This document shows, in pieces, positions 34,344 to 43,214 of a stretch of 54,894 bases of DNA. Made by a program: the position numbers and the translations under genes. The stretch comes from Pseudomonadota bacterium (GTDB lineage Bacteria; Pseudomonadota; Gammaproteobacteria; Burkholderiales; Thiobacillaceae), in the NCBI GenBank assembly GCA_030684775.1, contig JAUXXW010000091.1, positions 1-54,894 of the forward strand, given 5' to 3'. The notes beneath the pieces are model-generated. The model made no database searches, had not been told where the DNA came from, and was given only the letters and a program-made list of their open reading frames with translations. The stretch's first letter is position 1. Each line of letters opens with the position of its first letter.

Positions 34344-34383
34344 GCGCTCTCGTGGTCCGCTGTATGGCGAACCACGAGAGCGC
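34344..34383. promoter_or_regulatory. 13-bp-arm hairpin between methyltransferase and next gene
   Basis: GCGCTCTCGTGGT (34344-34356) and ACCACGAGAGCGC (34371-34383) are exact complements with a 14-base loop, filling half of the 84-base gap. It is GC-rich inside AT-rich flanks. There is no T-run on the plus strand, only TTCTCGG, so it could be a partial terminator, an mRNA stabiliser or a processing site that sets the ratio of methylase to the next protein. Confidence 0.75.
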
Positions 34384-34422
34384 TTCTCGGCTTCAAAATT
34401 TCGAATGCAAAAAGGGAACGTT

Positions 34423-35403
34423 GTGGCTGAAGTGCCGAAAAAAATATCAAAAAATGTCGAAATGACCGGCGAGCGCACTCGCGCCTACGATTTTTGGCGC
34501 GCGAATCTTAGCCTCGACTTTATTGGACTTCCATTTGTCGAGTATGCACGGTTGCCAACTAAGTCATGGCCTCGCTTTACCATAAACGCTGTTGTGCTCC
34601 CAAGTTGGATCGAGAATTCATCGCAACAAGCCATTGATGCGACTATGGCGAATAGTCATGGTTCTAGCAAGTCAATCATTTCGTCAATTGAAATGGGTGT
34701 CTTGCTGAAGGATGTTCCAATCTTTGATCTCTATATAGATCATCACCTCAGGGTATTTGAGTACCGACGTCTTGGCGCGAAGAGTAGTCATCGGGTGGAT
34801 TCGAAAGAGTTCATTGAGAAAGTACTAATACAGAAACCAGAACCGAACGTCAGCCCATTTTCGTTCGAGAAGGAGTCCGCATCTGAAGCCTACAGCGTTT
34901 GGCACAGGTCGGCGATGCCATCTTCGGCTGGCGTAATGGACATTGACTTTGTTGAGCTTCGAAATGGGGTGCCAGTTGCTCTAATCGAAGCCACGAAAGC
35001 AAACAGCGAGGATTTGGAGTACGGCCTTTTTTCGTTTCTGAGCAGAGGATTTGCCCAAGCCTCAATCTACATTCAGTTGGCAGAGTTGCTCTCGACCGAT
35101 GCCTACGTCGTTACCTACACGGATCAAATGCAAAAAGTAGAGGTCCTGAAACTAAGTAGAGCGATGATTAGCCATATTGATGACTTCGATCGAAAGCGGC
35201 AGCAGCGCGCCAAAGCACATCTGGAAAGCAATGCGGCCAAGAATCGGTCGCAGGCACAAGGAATGGCTGTAAGTGAGTTGTTTGCAGATGGCGGTCATGA
35301 GTTTCTTCGAGGCCTAGGTAAACAGCGTAGAAAGTGGGCGATTGATGAATATGTCGATTGGCTCACCAACAAGGCTCCGCTTCGGACGAGGGATGGCACA
35401 TGA
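34423..35403 (+). CDS. Extra BREX-locus protein with PD-(D/E)XK-like motif
   Basis: 326 residues from a GTG at 34423 that has AAAAAGGGA upstream; an ATG at 34405 lacks a ribosome site. The most telling part is MDIDFVELRNGVPVALIEATK (about 173-193). It resembles the Asp ... PVALIExK strand of PD-(D/E)XK nucleases, but with Glu-Ala-Thr-Lys in place of Glu-X-Lys, so activity is uncertain. The stop overlaps the helicase start (ATGA), which shows it belongs to the operon. It is the most AT-rich gene here (line 34681-34740 has 22 G/C of 60). As I know it, the usual type 3 BREX order has no gene at this spot. It could be a nuclease partner of the methyltransferase or a decayed one. Confidence 0.65.
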   Translation: MAEVPKKISKNVEMTGERTRAYDFWRANLSLDFIGLPFVEYARLPTKSWPRFTINAVVLPSWIENSSQQAIDATMANSHGSSKSIISSIEMGVLLKDVPIFDLYIDHHLRVFEYRRLGAKSSHRVDSKEFIEKVLIQKPEPNVSPFSFEKESASEAYSVWHRSAMPSSAGVMDIDFVELRNGVPVALIEATKANSEDLEYGLFSFLSRGFAQASIYIQLAELLSTDAYVVTYTDQMQKVEVLKLSRAMISHIDDFDRKRQQRAKAHLESNAAKNRSQAQGMAVSELFADGGHEFLRGLGKQRRKWAIDEYVDWLTNKAPLRTRDGT

Positions 35404-38255
35404 CCGATCTGAATCGGAAAACCCCACGTTTCGATCTCGGCGACTGGTGCTGGTTCACCCGTCAGGCGTCACCGTGCCGCGTGATAGAGCGGCAGGACGT
35501 GTGGGGCGAGGTCGCCTACCGCGTCTGGCTGCCGGCCAAAGACGCCGTGGTGCGAGCCCGGGCGCAGGATCTTGCGCCGCTGGCAAGCATCCGGCCGACC
35601 GTGGAGCAGATCCTGCACACCACGGCGGCGGCCAAGCTGCTGGATGCGCTGGAAGACAACCTGCTGCTGGCGCCGATACAGTCCAGTGTGGTGCCGCTGC
35701 CACACCAGCTCTATGCGCTGAACCGCGCCATCAGCCGCGACCGCATTCGCTACCTGCTGGCCGACGAGGTGGGCCTGGGCAAGACGATTGAGGCTGGCCT
35801 GGTGCTACGCGAACTGAAGTTGCGTGGCCGGGTGAAGCGGATTCTGGTGGTGGCGCCCAAGGGGCTGGTGCGCCAATGGCAGGCGGAAATGCGGCTGCAC
35901 TTCGGCGAGAAGTTCCAGTTCATCGAGCCTTCGGAGCTGGCGGCCTTCCGCCAGTGGCGCAGCGGCGCCGTGGGCGACGAAGACAACTTGTGGCGCATGC
36001 ACGACCAGGTGATCTGCTCGCTGGACTCGGTGAAGCCCCTCGAAGCCCGGCGCGGCTGGAGCCTGGAACAACTCAACACCTACAACCGCGAGCGCTTCGA
36101 AGACCTGATCTCAGCTTCGTGGGATCTGGTCATCATCGACGAAGCCCACCGCATGGGCGGCAGCACCGAGCAGGTGGCCCGCTACAAGCTCGGCGCAGCC
36201 CTGGCCGAGGCGTCGCCTTACCTGCTGCTGCTGTCGGCCACGCCACACCAGGGCAAGACCGACCAGTTCATGCGCTTGATGCAGTTGCTGGACCGCGAAG
36301 CGTTTCCGGACGAGAGCAGCGTCAACCGGGATAGGGTTCGCCCCTTTGTCATCCGCACCGAGAAGCGCGCGTCGATCAACGCCGATGGCCAGCCGCTTTT
36401 CAAGCCGCGAGTCACCCGGCTGCAGGCGGTGGCCTGGCAGGCACGCCACAGCGCGCAGCAGCGCCTGTACGAGGCTGTGACCGACTACGTGCGCCACGGC
36501 TACAACCAGGCAATGGCGGCCAAGCAACGCCACATCGGCTTCTTGATGATCCTGATGCAGCGCCTGGTGACATCCAGTACGGCTGCCATCCGAACCACAC
36601 TGGAAAAGCGCCAGGCCTTGCTGGAAGCGCCGCAGCCCCAAGGCAACCTGTTTGAGAACACCAGCCCCGACGAGTGGGCCGATCTGGATGGGCAGTCCCA
36701 GGTGGATCTGGCCGTGCAAGCCAGCGGGTGGGAGCTGGAGAAGTCCGAGGTTGAGACTTTGCTGGCGCTGGCGCGCGAGACCGAGGGTTCGGGCACCGAT
36801 GCCAAGGCCGAGGCACTGCTGGAACTGATCTACAAGCTGCAGCAGGAAGAAAACGACCCGGCGTTGAAGGTGCTGATCTTCACCGAGTTCGTGCCCACGC
36901 AGGCGATGCTGACGCACTACCTGGAGAGCCGGGGCTTTTCAGTGGCCACGCTGAACGGCAGCATGGATCTGGATGCACGTTCGCGGGCGCAGCAGGTCTT
37001 CTCCAAAGACGTGCGAGTCCTGATTTCAACGGATGCTGGCGGCGAAGGCCTGAACTTGCAGTTCTGCCACGTCATCGTCAACTTCGACATGCCGTGGAAT
37101 CCGATGCGCATTGAGCAGCGCATTGGCCGTGTGGACCGTATTGGCCAGCACCATGTGGTGCGCGCGATCAACTTCGTCCTTGAAGACACGGTGGAACACC
37201 GCGTGCGCCAGGTGCTGGAAGAAAAGCTCGAAGTGATTGCCCAGGAGTTCGGCGTGGACAAGGCGTCGGACGTAATGGACTCGGTGGAAGCCGATCCGAT
37301 GTTCGACGAACTGTTTGTGCACGGTCTACAGAACCCGGACGCGATAGAGCAAGAGTGCGATGCGGTGGTGTCGCAGCTCCGCACGACCCTCGCCGAGTCT
37401 TCGAGCCGCAGCGATCTGCTGTATGAAGCGCACGACCTGGACGCTGACGATGCACGCAAGTGGCGCGACCACCCAGCGCAGTTCTGGTTGGAACGGGCGA
37501 TCACCAGTGGCTTGGCTGCGCGCGGGGCTCAGTTGGGTACAAGCGCGACCAAGGTTGGCAAGGCGTGGCGGGTCAAGTGGGCGGACGGCAGCGAATCGGC
37601 GCAGGCATGCTTCGACGCGCGAACGGCGGACGAGAACCCCGAACTGGATTGGGTGACGCTGGAAGACCCCCGGGCACGGGCCGTGATCAGCGAGCTGCCG
37701 CGCTTTGTCGCCGGCCAGCCGCTGCCGGTGATCCGCGTGACGGGTTTGCCAGATTCCGTGCGCGGCATCTGGTCGCTGTGGGAGATCAGCCTCGTCGCCG
37801 AGGGGCTGAGCCGCAAGCGTTTCCTGCCGGTGTTCGTGACTGAGGACGGGCGGACCTTTGTTCCCACGGCCAAGCGAGTCTGGGATCTGCTGCTGACCGA
37901 GACCGTCGATGTGCATGCGGTAAGCGGCGTCGAGGATGCGGTGAGATGGTTCGAGGCTTCGCAAGCCGCTGCGCGGACGCAAGGCGAACGGATCTTCAAA
38001 GAGCTGCTGGACGAACACCACACCCGGCTCAAAGAAGATCGCGAGCGCGCGAGCTACGCCTTTGAAGCCCGGAGTCAGGCGATTGGCCGTATCGGCTTGC
38101 CGGCAGTGCGGGAGCACCGGCGCAAGCGCCTGCAACAGGAACACGATGCGCGCATGGCATCCCTTGATGACGCCGAAGCCACCGTGCCGGATTTGAACGC
38201 GGTGATGTTGGTGCGCGTCTCCGGAGATGTGTTACCCGGAGGGCTGCAGTCATGA
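35400..38255 (+). CDS. brxHII: BrxHII-type SF2 helicase
   Basis: 951 residues from the ATG at 35400. Walker A ADEVGLGKTIEAG is at about 120, DEAH in VIIDEAHRMGG at about 244, and motif VI QRIGRVDRIGQ at about 572. These mark an SNF2/RapA-like superfamily 2 motor. BrxHII takes the place of BrxL or other helicases in type 3 BREX. The C-terminal 250 residues end in a charged helix set. Codon use is GC-rich again from the first codons, marking the right edge of the AT-rich cassette. Confidence 0.92.
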   Translation: MTDLNRKTPRFDLGDWCWFTRQASPCRVIERQDVWGEVAYRVWLPAKDAVVRARAQDLAPLASIRPTVEQILHTTAAAKLLDALEDNLLLAPIQSSVVPLPHQLYALNRAISRDRIRYLLADEVGLGKTIEAGLVLRELKLRGRVKRILVVAPKGLVRQWQAEMRLHFGEKFQFIEPSELAAFRQWRSGAVGDEDNLWRMHDQVICSLDSVKPLEARRGWSLEQLNTYNRERFEDLISASWDLVIIDEAHRMGGSTEQVARYKLGAALAEASPYLLLLSATPHQGKTDQFMRLMQLLDREAFPDESSVNRDRVRPFVIRTEKRASINADGQPLFKPRVTRLQAVAWQARHSAQQRLYEAVTDYVRHGYNQAMAAKQRHIGFLMILMQRLVTSSTAAIRTTLEKRQALLEAPQPQGNLFENTSPDEWADLDGQSQVDLAVQASGWELEKSEVETLLALARETEGSGTDAKAEALLELIYKLQQEENDPALKVLIFTEFVPTQAMLTHYLESRGFSVATLNGSMDLDARSRAQQVFSKDVRVLISTDAGGEGLNLQFCHVIVNFDMPWNPMRIEQRIGRVDRIGQHHVVRAINFVLEDTVEHRVRQVLEEKLEVIAQEFGVDKASDVMDSVEADPMFDELFVHGLQNPDAIEQECDAVVSQLRTTLAESSSRSDLLYEAHDLDADDARKWRDHPAQFWLERAITSGLAARGAQLGTSATKVGKAWRVKWADGSESAQACFDARTADENPELDWVTLEDPRARAVISELPRFVAGQPLPVIRVTGLPDSVRGIWSLWEISLVAEGLSRKRFLPVFVTEDGRTFVPTAKRVWDLLLTETVDVHAVSGVEDAVRWFEASQAAARTQGERIFKELLDEHHTRLKEDRERASYAFEARSQAIGRIGLPAVREHRRKRLQQEHDARMASLDDAEATVPDLNAVMLVRVSGDVLPGGLQS

Positions 38256-40264
38256 GCCACTGGACGGATCGAATCCTCAGCCACTTCACCGCAGACCTGA
38301 CCCGGCTTTGGGTAGCGTGTGACCCGGACGAAGTGCTGCTCGACGAGAAGTTGCTGGCCGAGCTGCGCAGCCGTGGCTTCGAAGTGATGCTCTATGAGGA
38401 CCCGTTCGCCTTCCGTGCCGAGTTTGAAGAACGGTATCGAGGTGCCTGGGACCGTGGGGAAGCCGGCCCAGCTCCGTCACTGGTGTTGCACCTGCGTGGC
38501 GCTGACCAGAACGTATTGCCGTGGGACATCGTGCACCACGGGCGCGTGGCGCGGCTGAGCCTGGCCGAGTTGTTCCCCCGGCTGGCTTACAGCACGGTCA
38601 AGCAGGTGGAGCCGGAGCACCTGGCGGTGCTGTTCGATGCCCACGAAGCCGAGTTGCAGTCAGCTCGCGGCGAGAACGAGTCCAAGGACTTCATCCTGGA
38701 ACACGTCTACCAGCTCACGCCACGATCCATCCGCACGCCCGTCGATTTCTGGCGCGAGTTGCTGCGGATGCACTTCGCCAACCGCTCGTTGCCGCCACTG
38801 TTTGCCAAGCATGCTGCCGGCATCCTGCAAGGCAAGGGATTGTTCGCAGAGCAGCCCGTCGCGGCGTGGCTCTCCTCCAAGAGTGTGCTGCTGCGTGTGG
38901 TGCAGGATGCGTGGTACCGCTACCTCACCGGTCTGGGTTTGGACGGCATCCGCGCGGGTGAACCACCACCAGAGTACTTCACCAAGATCGAGATCCCGTT
39001 TGACCACTCCGATGTGCAGGTACTGGTCGACTCGATGTTCCTGGACGGCACGCTGCATCCGATGGCTGTGCACAGCGTCCCGGCTGCCATGCCGAGCTGG
39101 ATCAAGGCTGGGATCATTCAAGACCCGGCTGCATTGCAGGCCCTGGTGCTCAAGGGCGTCGATGGTCTGATTGCATCCATCCCCTCGGAGGCGGCGTCGC
39201 ACAAGGATTGGAACGAGTTTGCCAAGCGCTACGGCGAGATCCTGGCCCGTGCTCATGGGCTGGCGGGCGCTGATGGTAGCGACCAACTTTCGAAGGTGCA
39301 CACGTCGATCAATGCGCTGCATGCGCAGACTGACGGGCGACTGCAGGCATGGGTTGCCGCCAAGCACTACGCCGACCTGATGCTTCAGCCGGTCACCAAG
39401 GGACCGGTCATGGTGCACCACATTCCGCGCTTCTTGCGGCATCGACGGGCAGCGGGCGAGACGAAGGTGGCCTTGCTGGTCTTCGATGGGCTGGCGTTCG
39501 ATCAATGGGTGCAGATCAGGGAACGGCTGATCGCCAGCACGAAGCGGTTTGCCTTCGATGAAGGCACGTCGTTCGCGTGGCTTCCCACTGTGACATCGGT
39601 TTCACGCCAGGCGCTGTTCTCGGGTCTCAAACCACGCGAGTTCGACGACTCTATCGACCGGACCGATAAAGAGGAAACGCTGTGGAAGACCTTCTGGCAG
39701 AACGAAGGCGTGAACCCCAATGAGGTCATGTACCGCCGTGCTCTGCGACAGGTGGATCAGCTCGACACGCTTGAATCGGACCTGACGGATCGCCGACCGA
39801 AGGTGTTGGGCTTGGTGATTGACGAGGTGGACGACCGGCTTCACAAGGAGCGCTCAAAGAAGGACGTGGCCCTGTGGATCGGCAACTGGCTGGCGACCGG
39901 CTTCGTCGATCGTTTGTTCTCGATGTTGCTGGACAAGGGGTATCACATCTACCTCACGGCCGATCACGGCAATGTGGAGTCCACGGGCGTTGGCAGGCCC
40001 AACCAGGGCGTTATCGCGGAGACACGCGGGGAGCGCGTTCGGGTCTATCGGAGTGAGCCGTTGCTGGCCGATTCCGCTGCGGCTTATCCCACCACGGTCA
40101 GGTTGGACATCGCTGGACTACCCGCGAACTTCATGCCCCTATTCGCAGGCGGACGAACCGCCTTTGTGCCGGATGGCGAGCAGGTGGTGGTCCACGGCGG
40201 GGTGTCGGTCGAAGAGTTGATCGTGCCCTTTGTGAAAGTTAGTTATGTGATTGGTACCGAATGA
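38252..40264 (+). CDS. pglZ: PglZ, BREX alkaline-phosphatase-superfamily protein
   Basis: 670 residues. The PglZ domain occupies the C-terminal part: LLVFDGLAFDQW at about 409-420, SVSRQALFSGL, then LTADHGNVE at about 568-576, the metal-binding His/Asp region of the alkaline phosphatase fold. The first 380 residues are helical and unassigned. PglZ is a core BREX protein and a likely metal-dependent nuclease or phosphodiesterase. It overlaps both the helicase and brxA by four bases. Confidence 0.93.
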   Translation: MSHWTDRILSHFTADLTRLWVACDPDEVLLDEKLLAELRSRGFEVMLYEDPFAFRAEFEERYRGAWDRGEAGPAPSLVLHLRGADQNVLPWDIVHHGRVARLSLAELFPRLAYSTVKQVEPEHLAVLFDAHEAELQSARGENESKDFILEHVYQLTPRSIRTPVDFWRELLRMHFANRSLPPLFAKHAAGILQGKGLFAEQPVAAWLSSKSVLLRVVQDAWYRYLTGLGLDGIRAGEPPPEYFTKIEIPFDHSDVQVLVDSMFLDGTLHPMAVHSVPAAMPSWIKAGIIQDPAALQALVLKGVDGLIASIPSEAASHKDWNEFAKRYGEILARAHGLAGADGSDQLSKVHTSINALHAQTDGRLQAWVAAKHYADLMLQPVTKGPVMVHHIPRFLRHRRAAGETKVALLVFDGLAFDQWVQIRERLIASTKRFAFDEGTSFAWLPTVTSVSRQALFSGLKPREFDDSIDRTDKEETLWKTFWQNEGVNPNEVMYRRALRQVDQLDTLESDLTDRRPKVLGLVIDEVDDRLHKERSKKDVALWIGNWLATGFVDRLFSMLLDKGYHIYLTADHGNVESTGVGRPNQGVIAETRGERVRVYRSEPLLADSAAAYPTTVRLDIAGLPANFMPLFAGGRTAFVPDGEQVVVHGGVSVEELIVPFVKVSYVIGTE

Positions 40265-40983
40265 ATTCATCAGCCCCTCAAATCGGCTTTGATCGGTTCA
40301 TTCAGCTTGATTGGGCGGCTGCGGCACTGAACATTCGTGCAGGCACAGCCGGACTGGATGAACTGAATGCACTGCTCACCGAAGCCGGTCTTAGCGTAGA
40401 AGCCAAGAAGAAGACTCGCACCGTACTGAATCGACTGTGGCTTGAGCCGCGCGCCAGCCTCGTCGATTTCGCCGATCGCGGTATATCTCTCTACAAGTCG
40501 CAATCGGACGTTCCGATTGCCGCGCTGTGTTGGGGGGTGGCGATAGCGACCTATCCCTTCTTTGGAAAGGTGGCAGAACTAGTCGGCCGCTTGTCCGCCC
40601 TGCAAGGTGACTGCGCGTCGGCTGAAGTGCATCGCCGGATGAGTGAAATCTACGGCGAGCGCGAAGGCACCCGTCGTATGACCAACATGGTCATCCAAAG
40701 CCAAGCGAGCTGGGGTGCCGTGGAGCGGGTGGAAAAAGGCAAACGAGTGATCCGCCTGGCGCCCACGACCATCGACAACGACGAGCTGATGGCTTGGCTC
40801 ATTGAGGCCGCTGTGCGCTACACCGGCAAGCCCGTGTCGGTGCCGACCTTGCAATCGCTGCCGGTGCTGTTCCCGTTCACGCTGACGCGGCCGTTGGCCT
40901 ATGTGATTTCGAACAGCCCGAACCTGGACCTGCGGTCCGAGGGGCCGAGTAACCAGTTCGTCGCTTTGCGCTCCACCGTTTGA
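40261..40983 (+). CDS. brxA: BrxA (DUF1819-type) protein of BREX
   Basis: 240 residues, predicted all-helical, with the BrxA-like order of LFxxGL-type N-terminal helices, ALCWGVAIATYPFFGKVAELVGRL, then RRMTNMVIQSQASWGAVE and a C-terminal VISNSPNLDLRSEGPSNQF. BrxA is a small DNA-binding BREX protein that resembles the NusB fold. In type 3 BREX it is the last core gene, as here. The start overlaps the pglZ stop (ATGA). Confidence 0.85.
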   Translation: MNSSAPQIGFDRFIQLDWAAAALNIRAGTAGLDELNALLTEAGLSVEAKKKTRTVLNRLWLEPRASLVDFADRGISLYKSQSDVPIAALCWGVAIATYPFFGKVAELVGRLSALQGDCASAEVHRRMSEIYGEREGTRRMTNMVIQSQASWGAVERVEKGKRVIRLAPTTIDNDELMAWLIEAAVRYTGKPVSVPTLQSLPVLFPFTLTRPLAYVISNSPNLDLRSEGPSNQFVALRSTV

Positions 40984-40991
40984 GGACAGAT

Positions 40992-43214
40992 ATGAATACA
41001 AAAACAGACAGCACAGGCGCGCAAGCAAACTGGTTCGTCGGCGCGAGCTATGGCGGTACTGATGATCAGATGCCGCGATTTCTTGCAGAGGGAATTTGGG
41101 AAAACGGCTACGACGACAAGCTCCTCGATGTGGTGCGCTCTATGCGCCCGGGAGAGCGGATCGCTATCAAGTCTTCTTACACACGAAAGCACGGTCTGCC
41201 CTTCGATAGCCGAGGCCGAACGGTTTCGGTTATGGGCATCAAGGCGGTCGGCACGATCACCGAAAACCTGAACGACGGGAAGCGGGTGAAGGTGGACTGG
41301 GTCAAGATCGAACCGGTACGCGAGTGGTACTTCTACACTCACCGGGCAACGGTCTGGCGTGTGCTACCTGGCGAATGGATGAACGATGCGCTGATCGCAT
41401 TTGCGTTTGAAGGCAAGCCGCAGGCTGTAGACCGCTTTCGCAACGAGCCCTATTGGCGTGAGCGTTTCGGAACGATTTCGCCAGAAAAGCAGCGCTTCCA
41501 GTGGACGGACTTCTACGAGGCAGTGGCTGAAAAACTGCTGGCCCACACAGACGATCGAACACAGCTCATTGAGGGCATCCACGAGATCGCCTCCCGCGTG
41601 CCAGGGCTGACCTATCTCCAAGACAAATTTCCCGATGGAACCAGTGGTCCGCTGCGGGACATTTGTCCGTTCACCACGATGGGGACCTTTAACCGGTCCA
41701 TGACCGATGCCAACCGCAAGACCATCGCGAGTGAACTTGCCAAGTTGCTGGGTGTGACGGTGCCGGTCCCGCCTTCATTCGAAGGCATCCCCGTTCTCAA
41801 CAACCAACGTTCCTGGTTTTTCGGCTATGCCGACAAGCGTGGTGCAGGCGACATCAACGCGCTATGGAAGGTATTCGTTGCTGCGAGCAAGATGGTCGAT
41901 GGCGACCAGTTGGATACTCGCGATGCCTTCATCCAGGCTTATGACGAGGCAACCCAAGTGTGGGGGGTTGCCTGGAACCTTTCGACAGGTCTCTACTGGG
42001 CGCATCCCTGGGAATTCCTGACCCTTGATAGCCAGTCGCGCCACTACATCAACAAGCGGCTCGGCCTGAATGTCGCCGTCAGTGCTCAGCAAGGCCCCTG
42101 TGATGGTCGGGCATATCTGAAGCTGCTGGACGATTTGCGGTCGCGCTTCGGTGAAGACGGTTATCCGGTCCACAGTTTCCCGGACTTGTCGCTTGCGTCA
42201 TGGATGTACAAAGACCCGGTTGACGAGTCTGTGCCGGCCGGCGATCTAGAAACCAACGCATTAGAAGAACAGGCAACTGAAGGTGAGGTTCGCGAAGCCT
42301 TTCAGGTGGCAGCGCCTATCGTTCCCTACTCGGTGGACGACATTCTCAATGACGGCTGTTTCCTGGAGCGGGCCGAAATTGACCGCCTGCTCGATCGTCT
42401 GCGCACTAAGAAGAATCTCATCCTTCAGGGGCCTCCGGGCACAGGCAAGACCTGGCTAGCTAAACGTCTCGCGTTCGCGCTCATGGGGCAGAGGGACGAC
42501 AGCAAGGTCCGCGCAGTGCAGTTCCATCCCAACCTTTCCTACGAAGACTTTGTTCGAGGTTGGCGCCCGACTGGCGAAGGCAAGTTGTCATTGGCGGACG
42601 GCGTATTCATGGAAGCCATCAAGGCCGCATCGAAGGATCCTTCGTCGAAGTTTGTCGTGGTAATCGAGGAGATCAACCGCGGAAACCCGGCGCAGATCTT
42701 CGGCGAGTTGCTGACTCTGCTTGAGGCCGGTAAGCGGACACCCAACGAAGCGCTGGAACTCTGCTATCCGGATGCAGACGGCAAACGACGTCCCGTCCAT
42801 ATTCCCGAGAATCTCTATGTGGTCGGCACGATGAATATCGCCGACCGATCACTTGCACTGGTCGATCTGGCATTGCGTCGCCGCTTTGCTTTCGTTGGAC
42901 TGGAGCCGAGACTCGGCCATGTTTGGCGAGATTGGGTGGTCAAGGAGTGTGCTGTCGATCCAACCTTGGTCGGGGATATCGAACGCCGTATCGCCGAGCT
43001 GAACGACCAGATCGCGGCGGATGCCCGTCTGGGTAAGCAATTCCGGATCGGCCACAGCTACGTGACGCCCGCCCACAGGCTGGAGGCGGGAGAGACGAAG
43101 AAGTGGTTTCAGCAGGTTGTCGAGACGGAGATCGGACCGCTGCTGGATGAATACTGGTTCGACGTACCCGACGAAGCACAAAAGGCGATTGCACGGCTGA
43201 CACAGGGCTGGTGA
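40992..43214 (+). CDS. mcrB: McrB-like AAA+ GTPase of a type IV restriction system
   Basis: 740 residues. Walker A GPPGTGKT is at about 480, Walker B VVIEEINRGNPAQIFGE at about 555, and the McrB signature MNIADRSLALVDLALRRRF follows. The N-terminal part (about 10-125: NWFVGASYGG, GERIAIKSSYTRKHG, REWYFYTHRATVWRV) resembles an EVE/PUA-like modified-base reader. The middle (about 250-400) is unassigned. It starts eight bases after brxA with GAGGAC upstream; a TTG at 40980 is possible. McrB moves DNA so that McrC can cut at modified cytosines. Confidence 0.92.
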   Translation: MNTKTDSTGAQANWFVGASYGGTDDQMPRFLAEGIWENGYDDKLLDVVRSMRPGERIAIKSSYTRKHGLPFDSRGRTVSVMGIKAVGTITENLNDGKRVKVDWVKIEPVREWYFYTHRATVWRVLPGEWMNDALIAFAFEGKPQAVDRFRNEPYWRERFGTISPEKQRFQWTDFYEAVAEKLLAHTDDRTQLIEGIHEIASRVPGLTYLQDKFPDGTSGPLRDICPFTTMGTFNRSMTDANRKTIASELAKLLGVTVPVPPSFEGIPVLNNQRSWFFGYADKRGAGDINALWKVFVAASKMVDGDQLDTRDAFIQAYDEATQVWGVAWNLSTGLYWAHPWEFLTLDSQSRHYINKRLGLNVAVSAQQGPCDGRAYLKLLDDLRSRFGEDGYPVHSFPDLSLASWMYKDPVDESVPAGDLETNALEEQATEGEVREAFQVAAPIVPYSVDDILNDGCFLERAEIDRLLDRLRTKKNLILQGPPGTGKTWLAKRLAFALMGQRDDSKVRAVQFHPNLSYEDFVRGWRPTGEGKLSLADGVFMEAIKAASKDPSSKFVVVIEEINRGNPAQIFGELLTLLEAGKRTPNEALELCYPDADGKRRPVHIPENLYVVGTMNIADRSLALVDLALRRRFAFVGLEPRLGHVWRDWVVKECAVDPTLVGDIERRIAELNDQIAADARLGKQFRIGHSYVTPAHRLEAGETKKWFQQVVETEIGPLLDEYWFDVPDEAQKAIARLTQGW

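Noticed and set aside
34405-34422. ATG start for the BREX-embedded gene
   Set aside because: No ribosome site lies before it; AAAAAGGGA lies before the GTG at 34423. The choice changes only six residues.
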